From Choanephora cucurbitarum (lineage: Eukaryota > Mucoromycota > Mucoromycetes > Mucorales > Choanephoraceae), in assembly GCA_025331435.1 (NCBI GenBank), contig JAIWNI010000091.1, positions 1 to 64,000 on the forward strand: a DNA stretch of 64,000 bases. Direction: 5' to 3'. This document shows, one piece after another, positions 10,459 to 21,462 of the stretch (position 1 is the first letter of the stretch; each line of letters begins with the position of its first letter). A program made the translations under genes and the position numbers. Below the pieces are notes generated by a model. The model searched no databases. It worked only from the letters and a program-made list of their open reading frames with translations, and was not told where the DNA came from.

Positions 10459-10964
10459 ATGTTAAAACCGAAAGTGATTTCTCAAGTGTTACGCCAATCT
10501 CTACATAATGGAATAAAAGCAGCATTGTAACTTTTCTTTATCATCTAAGCGATCTCTCTTCTACATCCTGTGCTGATGAGCTTTATTTCTAGAATAATGA
10601 CAAGTGAGGGATCACTTATTTCTTTTGCAGCAGACAATGATAAAAATGCAACCATTTACTCTGCTATCTCAGCCAATATTTGGAACACATATAGAAAAAA
10701 AGACACTGAGCTTTATACCAATCTTCAATATCAGATTATCCACTGCCAAGTAAAGAAGCCCTCTCTTTTTGTAAACGCGTTTTAGTAATAACTTACTATT
10801 TTTATTAGGAAGGTGTAGTCTTCGTGACTGGCCTAGGGTCGATGATACTCTGTCTTGTAGGTGATTCCAAAGTAGATTTGGGTATTCTGAAAGCCAAAGC
10901 AGAGGCACTGAAAGGACACCTTGAAGGTCCTTTACAGCAAGTAGCTCCTTACAATGATAATTAG
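10459..10964 (+). CDS. LAMTOR2: LAMTOR2 (p14), Ragulator roadblock subunit
   Basis: LAMTOR2 is a roadblock/LC7 subunit of the Ragulator complex that tethers Rag GTPases to the lysosome or vacuole for TORC1 signalling. Three exons (introns 10527-10592 and 10750-10808) give a protein of 126 residues, against 125 in human. It matches throughout: MLKPKVISQVLRQ at the start, TSEGSLISFAA, AISANIWNTY, LGSMILCLVG, GILKAKAEALKGHLEGPL and QVAPYN near the end. Only 55 bp separate it from the ANCHR-like gene, on the same strand. Budding yeast has a different, EGO-type equivalent, so the animal-like form is informative about lineage. Confidence 0.92.
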
Positions 10965-11121
10965 TGAATAAAAGAGCGAGATAAGTCTATATACCTCAGT
11001 TCCATCTTTGATGTTAAGATACTAGCAATAAAAAGAAGTTCAAACAATCTTGATATCACTGAGTTCATCTATGCTTTTGTCTGGACTGTGTAAGCCAGCA
11101 AATTATGTTGGAAGTTGAATC

Positions 11122-11700
11122 AATATTCAAATCAGCTCTGCAGCTGATGATAATAATTTGGTGACGAATGTCAATGGTAGCTTCAATCACAATGTTCATG
11201 TAGACGTCAAAGATATAGTGTACAATGTTATATAGAAGTTAACAGATAAATGGGCTTATTAACCAGACAAGCTGATTGTCAAATTCAGCTCTTACTCTAA
11301 TTCAGAATCGCAAAAAGCTATAATGCATCATTGTAACCATATCAGATACCTTTTTTCTTCCTTTTTATTTAATGACAGGAATATGTAAATACTGAATATA
11401 GGACAAGAAAAACGTTTCTCAAACTTCTCTGTAATGGCTATTTTGAACAAATTTTACATCTACAGCTAACGAATTTCATGACAGCAAATACTTATCAGAA
11501 TAATAAAGTAAATGAAATTAAATAATCATCCTATTCTCTATATTTTTTATTACTCGATGCTTACAATAAAGAGAGCATTCAACAAACGACTAAAGAAGTA
11601 AGAACGAAGATTGATCCATAGCATTTTTCATCAAGATTGAAGCAAACGGCTATGGTTTTGCTCTTTTGCTAATCCGTTTTCACCCAAAAAAGCATCAGGT
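11122..11700 (+). pseudogene. decayed protein-coding relic in several frames, unknown family
   Basis: Three plus-strand segments read like protein but are broken. At 11122-11398 the frame gives NVNGSFNHNVHVDVKDIVYN, then a TAG, KLTDKWAY, a TAA and PDKLIVKFSSYSNSESQKAI. At 11394-11525 another frame gives EYRTRKTFLKLLCNGYFEQI. At about 11528-11700 a third segment gives SLYFLLLDAYNKESIQQTTK with later stops. The segments follow in order, so this looks like one gene with nonsense and frameshift damage. I suspect a mobile-element protein but cannot name the family. The rest of 10965-12007 shows no gene. Confidence 0.45.
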
Positions 11701-12007
11701 CTTGAGAATAGAAGCCTTTTTTTTCTGCATTTCTTTTAGACTATCTAGGTGCAGTAAAACTATATACTAATTGAACTAATGTTCGACCAATGTAGATGCT
11801 TGACCTCAAATTCTGAAATCATGCAGTTTTTTTTCAAAGACCCTTAGGCTGAGAGTTAAAAGAAAAAAGATCGTCAGAGCATATTCATCTGACCTTTTAA
11901 TTGGCTCACCTTGTTGCATTGATAAAAAGGAAATGAAATCATAAATAACTTAATTTCAATTTCTCACTTTTCTCTTCCTTTCTTTCACTCAATCAATTAC
12001 ATCCAAT

Positions 12008-14887
12008 ATGAATTCTGATGCATCAGCAACAAAACCTACTGAAAATGGGAATAATGATACACAGCCTAATTCCCAAATACAGGTGATTAATGAAGAAAAG
12101 AAATTCAAGTAAGAAAAAGAGGAAATGATGATGGTGCCTGTTACTTAACAAACACCGTCCTCCCCTATTTTTAGTCGAAGTCTTGCCAAACATTTTCAAG
12201 AATGGGGCTTATTGGATGCGGGACTCAATTACAATGTAGTAGCTGTCTTTGGCTCACAAAGTACAGGCAAAAGTAAATATGGCATCGAAGAATGAACATA
12301 TGACTAACTATGCTAAGCCGATATTCAATGGTGTTAGGTACTTTACTTAACAGACTGTTTGGAACTGATTTTGTCGAGATGAAGGAAAACAGTCGTAAAC
12401 AAACAACAAAGGGTATTTGGCTATCTCGTGCTCGAGATATGCGAGTGCTTGTGATGGACGTAGAAGGAACTGATGGTCGTGAGCGAGGTGAAGATCAAGA
12501 TTTCGAACGGAAATCTGCTCTTTTCTCTATGGCAACAAGTGAAGTTATTATCATCAATTTATGGGAACATCAAGTAGGTCTCTATCAAGGTGCCAACATG
12601 GGCTTATTGAAAACTGTATTTGAAGTCAATCTGCAATTATTTCAAAATCAAAAAAAGTGAGCGAAATCATTTATTTAAAGCAAAAAAAAATGCAGCTCAA
12701 CCACAAAACTCACTAAAACGCTTCTTCTTTGCTCTTCTATAGGGACACTAGAATCAAAGAAAAAACCTTATTGTTCATTGTCATCCGAGATTTTGTTGGT
12801 ACTACTCCGTTAGATAATTTGGCAAGCGTATTGAGGTCGGATTTTGAAAAGAACTGGGAGAGTCTGTCAAAGGTAAAGAAAGATGAAATCATAGCTAAAA
12901 TCAGTTACTCATGACATACCAAACAAGCCCGAAGGTTTAGAAGATTGTAAGATAACAGACTATTTCGATTTTATGTTTATTGGTTTGCCTCATAAGATCT
13001 TACAACCTGATGAATTCAATAACGAGGTTATTCATCTTCGTAAAAGGTAAAAGAAAAAAGCATATGCATTCTATTCAATGGAGAATATGTATTAAAAAGT
13101 AAAACAAATTAGATTCAATGATCCAAGCAGTCCAGATTACGTCTTTCGGCCTGAATATCATAAGCGTATTCCCGCAGACGGATATGAACTATATGCTTCT
13201 AGTATCTGGGATAAAATCTTGACCAACAAAGACCTTGATCTACCTACACAACAAGAACTCCTTGCGCAATATAGATGTGATGAAATTGCAAATGTATTTA
13301 TGTCTATATATATACTCCAGTTATTTCTTTGAACTAACTTTTGGTGCCTAGAATGCATTTGACATGTTTAGAGAACAGTTAGTGCCACTAAAATCGCCTG
13401 TACTTGAAAAGAATCAAATCTTACCAGATTTGGGTGAAAGAATGACAACATTAAGGGAACAAGCCTTGCAGATGTTCGACAAAAGCGCTTCACGTTATAA
13501 TCAAACAGTCTATCAAAAAAAGCGATTGGATATGCTCAACAAACTCAATTACCAATTGAGCATTTACTTTACGGGCCAGTTAGGCAGCTTACGTAAAAAA
13601 GCTGTTCAGACTTTTGATACGGAGCTCGATCAAAAACTCAAATCAACTGATTATAACTTCAGTCAGATAGTCCATGATTGTACTGAGCATGCAATGCAAA
13701 TCTTCTTGAATGGAGCGAAAGGTAAAAAGAGTCCAAAACAATACATATGTTGGATACTGTGTCTGACGTTAAATGCATTTTAGCTATACTGCTGTCAGAT
13801 ACAGATTGGTCTTTCCATTCTGAGGAAGAGAGGATGAAAGAAGATTTCGAAGCCATCTCATCTCGTGCACGTACAGAGGAATACAAAAAAATGCACAAGG
13901 TCATCGAAAAGCAGATAGAGTCAGATCTATCTGATTCTATTTCTATTGAACTAAATAGACCTGATAATCATATGTGGCACAAGATCGTTCAAGTATATAA
14001 ATCAATCGCTACTCATGCTGAGTCTATGCTGTCTCACAAGGCCAAAAGTAAGTATAGTTTACTGACAGAAGAAAGTAGTCTTTTTTTTTACTATGCTAAC
14101 AGTATCACTACAGGCTTTGATTCTTCACCTGAAGATCTTAAGCAGTCTTTAAGGGAGATGAAGATAAAAGCTTGGCTTTTGCTGCGAAAGAAAGTCGATG
14201 AAGAATTGACTGATAACTTACTGTTATTGAAGCTAAGGAATCAATTTGAAGACAAGTTTCGTTACGATGATAAAGGTGTTCCAAAGGTGTGGAAACCAGA
14301 GGATGATATAGATATTTATTTTAGGAAGGCAAGAAATGAGGTATTGTTTCTTTTTCTTTCAACTTGACTTTAGCCTCTTCAAGACTTATAGCAAGAAAAA
14401 ATAGACTTTAGATGTCATCAAAATTTATGCACAAGTAGATCTAAATCAAGATAAGGAGTTCACCATTGATTCTACAGATGGTTTTGATTTCAACCAGTCA
14501 TTAAAGGTGATAAGTGAAGCAAAACAGATTGATATTGCAAACAGATTCAAGAGAGAGTCAGACGCTTTTTATTTAGAAGCCAAACGGTCTGTGGTGAGCA
14601 CAACTGCCAAGGTGCCTACCTGGGTAATTGGTTTGATGGTAGTCCTTGGATGGAATGAGTTTATGGCTATTGTAAAGAATCCATTGTATCTGGTCGTCTT
14701 CTCGTTCTGTATCATGATAGGCTATGTACTTTATGTTCTCAATTTATGGGGTCCAGCTGAGAGGATTTTCAATACTGCTGTCAATGAAGGAACCCGAATG
14801 GCCAAAAGGCAATTGGTAGAAGTAGTCAAGACAACTGAACATCAACCACAATATGAAATGACAACTTTGAAAGACAAAAAAGAATAA
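12008..14887 (+). CDS. SEY1: SEY1, dynamin-like GTPase for ER membrane fusion
   Basis: Sey1 (atlastin/RHD3 family) drives homotypic fusion of ER tubules. The acidic N-terminal tail is followed by [20 protein letters not shown] and the P-loop [17 protein letters not shown], which spans an intron. Switch and G3 follow ([28 protein letters not shown]) and then the G4-type RDF in [17 protein letters not shown] long helical bundle ends with two hydrophobic segments ([17 protein letters not shown] and [19 protein letters not shown]) that form the ER hairpin, and a cytosolic tail. I join about ten exons; all introns keep frame, for example SLSK-PEGLED and [13 protein letters not shown]. It ends 74 bp from the convergent OCA-like gene. 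Confidence 0.93.
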
Positions 14888-14961
14888 TACAATTGTAAAT
14901 AAATTATTGTTTCTTCTTCTGGGATCATAAAGGTACATGGTATAAACAGAGTTGAAAAGAT

Positions 14962-15714
14962 CTAAAGAGTAAGTCTGCTTTTCTCTCTTCGTAATTCGTC
15001 TTCTTCATCAGCCTATTGATGTGGTTTTAGTCATATACGTGTTAGCTCTCTGTATTTAGTATTACCAGCATCTTTTGTTGATCCACAAACCATGCAGGTA
15101 GATGAAGCGGTAGAGTAACAAGATCAAGATCAAACAACTCAATAAATTGCTCATTAACATATCTTGCTTTTGTGCCTGCATAAGCTCGATACTATACATA
15201 GACATCAGTGAGAAAAATGAGTAGCACAACTATTCTTCTTCTTACCTCAGTCACAATGGAACTGAAATTCCAACCTTCTAACTTTCTTAAACAGCCCACA
15301 AGTGTACCTGTTTCATGAATGCCTGAACTAAGAAATGATCGCAATCAACAAAAGGTTCACAGGCATACAAAAACCACTTTACGTGCACATTATCAAAATA
15401 GGATGAGTGTCAGCGTCCAAGATCAACTCAAGTCCTTCTTTAATTAATTCTTCAGATACAGGTCTCCACGTAGATGGTTGCGTAGGCTTCCAAGTGGCCA
15501 TGCCGACATGAACGAGGTTGATGTTGCCTTCTTCAATAAAGTTGGCGGTGACTCGATTAGGTAGTTCTGGACTGAGCATGATCAGTGTTTTGAAGCCAAA
15601 CTGTTTCATGTAAGAACAATGAGGCTGTTGCAACATGTCAGTGCGATATATGCCAGGCTCAACTATGCCAAACTGTTCAGGTGGGCACATCAAGCTAACA
15701 CTGTTCGGTCCCAT
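14962..15714 (-). CDS. Siw14/OCA-type (PFA-DSP) phosphatase-like protein, OCA2-like, active-site Arg missing
   Basis: This group of atypical dual-specificity phosphatases includes Siw14, an inositol-pyrophosphate phosphatase, and the Oca proteins. The start MGPNSVSLMCPPEQFGIVEPGIYRT matches the family entry motif (F-x-x-V-x-x-x-x-YR). GFKTLIMLSPE follows. The active-site loop is assembled across an intron as MCTSGIHETGTLVGCLRKL, then GWNFSSIVTEYRAYAG and LPAWFVDQQKML. An intron before the last exon gives the end ADEEDELRREKSRLTL. The catalytic Cys is there, but the usual C-x5-R reads CTSGIHE, so the phosphate-binding Arg is replaced by Glu. Catalysis is doubtful; a scaffold role like that proposed for some Oca proteins fits better. 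Confidence 0.8.
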
Positions 15715-16295
15715 TTTTTTGTTGTTCTGTCTGTATACATATAAACAAAATATAAAAAAAGTGTAAAGTCGGTATTTCTTTAGACCACAAATGTGACTCT
15801 TCTGCCCCTCTTCAACGAATATTGATTGCTACAAAAAAATGCAGAATGTTCTTGTTTAGTTGGAGAACAATAGACAAATATGTCCTTAATAGATAAAAGA
15901 CTTTCAGACATATAATATTGCAAACTTACTTGATATCTGACTTTATGTGGGCTAACACCATAACCCGCTCTTGAAAAAGGCTAAACAATTAAAGCAATTC
16001 CTTCACTTACTATTGTCGCCAATAACTATATACATATCCAGTTATTGTGAACTGAGTGTTATATGTCAGCCTCGTCACTTGATGTCCCCTCTTGTCAAGG
16101 CAATTCCTTTTTAGTTCGCTCTACTATTATTTCTTTTCTTGATCTATATACCTTTATCTTGACAATTGGCTTTATCCTGTTTTTCCATTTGTATATTATC
16201 ATCTGTATAGATAACCCTCATAATTATTTCAACAAACATCATCTCTATCTTACTTAATCGATTTTGTCTCTGCTTGAGTTTGATTGAAGAAATCT

Positions 16296-16745
16296 CTATT
16301 TTTCAACAAATCTAAAGTTCGTCAATAAGGCATATTTTATGATAACAATAATTTGTACAGCCAATACATCGTTTCTTGTACAAAAGGATGTTGTTTTGTA
16401 ATTGAACTCAGTGTTGGAGTGGCTGATGGTTTTTGAGGAAGTAAGGAGAGCTTGTTGGAAGAGTAAAGTTGTTATCTCAGAAATGATAATAGCCAAAGCA
16501 GACAGTCTGTCACGGCTCGTCATGTTTCAATCATTCCTAACAGATAGATATTCAAAGTTCGACCAGTGGAATGTGCCTTTCATGTTTCTGTATTTTGCTT
16601 TGCCTCTCAATTGTACGAGCCGCTTTGTGTGTTGAATTTTGTGAAAGTAATAGACACAGGCTTGCGATGTGTTGTTTTCTTAGGTAATACCGACTGTTGT
16701 ATAGCGAACATGATTATCCTGTTCTCAAGTGCTGTCATTGTGCAG
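16296..16745 (-). pseudogene. relic of a TnpB/Fanzor-like RuvC nuclease gene (C-terminal part)
   Basis: One minus-strand frame, interrupted by two in-frame stops, reads HVRYTTVGIT, stop, ENNTSQACVYYFHKIQH, then KGTFHWSNFEYLSVRND, stop, and MTSRDRLSALAIIISE, followed by ISHSNTEFNYKTTSFCTRND. The order TSQ-x-C-x-x-(C), a second zinc pair, then RD-x-LSALA resembles the zinc ribbon and RuvC-III motif (DRDxNAA) of TnpB-type proteins. I associate the whole pattern with a repeated Mucorales family. Three of the four expected zinc Cys are changed (to Tyr, Trp and Tyr), and the N-terminal half is not readable. This is a dead copy. The Fanzor link is inference from motif order. Confidence 0.5.
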
Positions 16746-17421
16746 GCATTCTTAAATTTTGGAGCTAACATCTATACCTCTATTGTCAATCATCGTAACC
16801 AATTGCTTCCGTACTGATCGAAATTTTGCCTTCTGCTTGCTTTTTATCCTTTTCTACCTTAGAATTCGGCCAAAGACATTCTCGAGCACAGATATGATCC
16901 TTCGACTTGGGTACCAAGAAAGCAAGATTCGAGTTAAGCATGGTCAAAAGTTAGCTTATTGTATTATTAGGATTGGAAATTTCATTATTCCTAAAAAAAA
17001 ATATGGCTATTTTTTGAAAAAGCTTTGTTCTATGCAAACAGCTTGATTGAATTATATCATATCCAACACAAGTCATTTTGTCTGTGCCACACTATAGACT
17101 TGCACATTGATCGCACGTTTTATTTATTAACTAAATCTGTTCTTGTGGATTATTGCCAAAGCAACTTGAAGATCTTTATGGCTTTTAAAAAGCTGTCGAA
17201 GAAAAGAAAAGCTCAGAAGCATATGAAATTAATTTTGGGATTACTTGCTCGACAATTGAATCAATAGATGAGGAAATAAGTATTGTAGCATCCAATCAAT
17301 CATGTTTCTGAGCTAAATAGTTATTTTCTTTTGTTCTTACGACTTTCTGTGCAATCTCTTTACCAATGATGACAAGTGAATCATGGAAGTAGTAAAAATT
17401 GTGTTGGTTCTTTTTCGTGTG

Positions 17422-17742
17422 TGAATACTGCCAGAACCTAATGGAAGAACTCCGTTGCTTGTGCGTCTCTTTTTGGCTGAGCCAGCTTCTGCTGATTTGC
17501 CCAGTGCTGAAGATAGGTGTAGCAATGAAGAAGCTGGAAGAATTGGCCATACCGAATACTTTGAGACTATTCAAAAGTATCATAACTTTTTTGAAAGTAT
17601 TTATCAGCAGGAGTTGAGCAAGAAGAGGTCTAATACGCCTTTGCACACTTTAAACAAAACGGAATATGCGTTGGAGAAATCAGTAACAAATATTAGTGAC
17701 ATTGAAGACAGCCCTGCTTCTCTTCCTCAGACACAGCAATAA
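17422..17742 (+). other. orphan open frame without a clear start, possible gene remnant
   Basis: After a TGA at 17422 the frame is open to TAA 17740-17742 and reads LPEPNGRTPLLVRLFLAEPA, then HTEYFETIQKYHNFFESIYQ and a polar tail ending SLPQTQQ. There is no ATG near the beginning, so it would need a 5' exon or is a remnant. About 200 bp upstream a second coding-like stretch (about 17190-17310, SSEAYEINFGITCSTIES) ends in TGA. I know no homologue. The remaining bases of 15715-18016 outside this entry and the relic at 16.3-16.7 kb show no gene. Confidence 0.25.
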
Positions 17743-18016
17743 GCATATCCTTTCATTTGATTTTCTTATGTTCAAAACCCAACTTTTTTGTAGAAATGAA
17801 ACTTTGAAGTCTATGAGTTGTTGTTCCTTAAGACTCTCTACTTTCATCCAAATGTTTTTTGCATCAACTCTAATTTTCATGCATAGAATCAGTATGGCTG
17901 TTGGTCATTTAGGTTTATTCATCATCACAAGCGCTGATTTAAATTGAGATCCTCTCAAAGATAAAGCATAAAGGCCTTTCTTTTTATTTCTTTTCTTTCT
18001 CCTTTATATTAGTGAT

Positions 18017-18938
<922 letters not shown>

Positions 18939-19116
18939 AAACACTACTTAGACTGAATCTTCTTTCTTCTATTTTTGGCTAATAAACTACAACACAAAAA
19001 GAAAAAAATGTTTAAGTGGAAAAAGAGGGTTTTTATTGTTAAATAATGTCTACTAATGCTTATGGTTGTGTCATTGATGCTAATCGAGGAGTGAGTGAAG
19101 GATCTTTTCCTTTTTT

Positions 19117-21462
19117 TTACGATTGTGGATTAGGTAGAGTGTAGTGAGTGGGCGAGTTGCTATTGGATACAGTGGCAGAAGGTTGTCCGACAGAGAATGT
19201 GTCGTCTATAGCCCACTCTTGTTCTTGAGTATGCTTTTTGGTATCATGACGAACTGGATTGATAGAGTTATGTACATCTGCGTTGTTATGCAGTTTGTTA
19301 ATGGAGTTGCTGGTTTGCGTACGAGGCGTGGTAGGTGTAGAAATATCATAGCATTCTGTTGATAGCTCATTTGGCTTTTGATAGATAATCTCATTAGGTA
19401 CCTGACCTTGTCCAGCATATTCGGTGGGTGTGACCAAAAGAATTTTGGAATTACGATGATAGGATTGGCGTGGACTATGAGATCCATGTGTGGCAGCTAC
19501 TGTTTCGTCATCTGTCATAGCCTCTAAAACACCTGTCATGACCCTTTCACTATCGCCTATTTCAGAGCGACGCGTGTAAGAGGTGCGTGGGCTGCTGGTG
19601 CCTGCTGTCCAGGCTTTTGATAACCGATGTGCACTTCTACTGTTATTTAGGTTTTGATGGACAGCATAACCATTGTTCTGATACTGTTGATTGGGATATT
19701 GCTGGATTTCGTCATTACCATCGCCATCATCATTTGTATGATAGAATCCACCAGGATTATAATAATATGGATTGTCTTTCTTTGCTCTTGATTCCTTATA
19801 TTCCTCTGAAAATTCTTCTCCAATCACCTGCATCACATTTTGTTGTTTTTCTTCTTGCTGTTGACGCTTCTTTCGTTTTCTGATAAGGAAGAAGGCAATG
19901 ATGGCAGCCAGTAAAAGACCCAAGATGCTTCCAACAGCTATACCAGCTATAGCACCCTTACTGAGACTTTGTGTTGATGGTTGTTCATCTGCAGGATTAT
20001 TGTTAGGTACTGTTGCAGTTGTGTTAGGCATAGTATCCTGAGGATACCCAGTAGAGGGTACTCGTATCCAACTCCAGTTGACGTAATCAAGTACATACAT
20101 GTTGGAATCATTTGTTGCACTTAATCCCCAACCACCAAATATATAAATCTTCTTATTGGCTTCATCTAATACAGCAGAATGACCTTTTTTTTTTCAAAAA
20201 AAAACAAAGCAAATATTAGATGAATATTATCTCAAACAGATTACATTGCACATTTACCCATTCTCGAATTTGGACTTTGAGTTTGATTTGCCATGGCGAT
20301 TCTCTGCCATACCATATTAGGATAAGAAGTAGCATTAAGAATCCAAACATCAGTATCAAAAGGTTGGTTTGTGCCGCCACCATATACAACCATCATACTA
20401 TCTAGACAGGTAGCTGTATGAAGTCTTCTAGCCCCAGGCACAGAGGCACCGGGAGTTGTTTGAATGCCTTGAACATTCCATATTTTTTTGTTTAAATCGT
20501 ATATTCTGACAGCCTATAAATACCCCTCTCTTTGTTTTAACATATATAGAAAAATGGTTTAAAAATAATAAACTCACATCTGTTACATCCGTCGGATTAC
20601 CAGTGGATGTACCACCAAATGTAACCAAGCAATCACAAGCTTTTAAATAGCAAGTAGAATGATCAGCAAGCCCGAGTCCATTTGAGCCGGAAGACCATTG
20701 AAAGCTGTTGGCATCCATTAGAGCTAATGTGTTTTGAACAGCATTTGAGTTGGCAAAGCCATTCTGATCGACTGACAATCCACCATAAGTATAGATGGTA
20801 TTATTGACCGTCAGCATCGAATAACCCACTGTACGTGCAGACGCTTGAAAATCTAAAGCCTCCGCATGAAAGTTAAATATAAAGGACAAGGTAAGGAAAG
20901 AGAAAAGGTTAGCCATTATGTTTTCTTTCAGATTCACTAAACACATATTTCCTTACTCACTTGTAGTAGGAAAACTCCAAGTCCAACTATTTATATCTAA
21001 TTTCTGTATTACATCCGTAGCCGAGCCATTAGTTGTATTGCTTACTAAAGCAACTATTTGACCTTGACTAGGTAGAGTGGTTGCTTTGAAATAGATTTGA
21101 GGAAGTAGGTTGGCGCCTGTTTGCACTTGAGCAGTAGGCTCATACCACGATCCATTACGTATATCCCATGCCCACATATCGTTTGTACCTGCGACGGAAG
21201 CAGTAGGTGAAGAGACTGAAGTGTCTTTAGAACCACCATAGACAATAACATAAGGGTATTGAAATGCTAATAGTGTAAAACACATTAGGTGATAAGAGCA
21301 TTGTCTGTTGATTGATTCCATAAGAAACTCACCTGCAGCATGTCCTGCTCTCCAAGGTACGCTTGTTTTTATTTCGCCTGTGCTGCCAGTGACCTGAGCT
21401 TTCGCTACTATTGTGCAGAGGGAAAGTAGTAAAATATAAAATAATCGTATGTCTATTTTCAT
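19117..21462 (-). CDS. kelch-repeat type I membrane protein
   Basis: The ATG at 21460-21462 begins a signal peptide (MKIDIRLFYILLLSLCTIVA, likely cut after AKA). Five exons then encode a kelch beta-propeller: repeats carry VIVYGGSKD, WAWDIRNGSW, IYTYGGLSV, CLVTFGGTSTGN, VVYGGGTNQPF and IYIFGGWGL. A Pro/Thr-rich linker leads to one membrane segment (GAIAGIAVGSILGLLLAAII) followed at once by KRKKRQQQEEK. The roughly 200-residue cytosolic tail is rich in Ser, Thr and Asn. An intron near 20850-20960 must be placed with care (acceptor just before NFQASARTVG). Likely a cell-surface protein; ligand unknown. Fungal homologues are called kelch/galactose-oxidase-like, but no copper-ligand pattern is visible. 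Confidence 0.8.
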
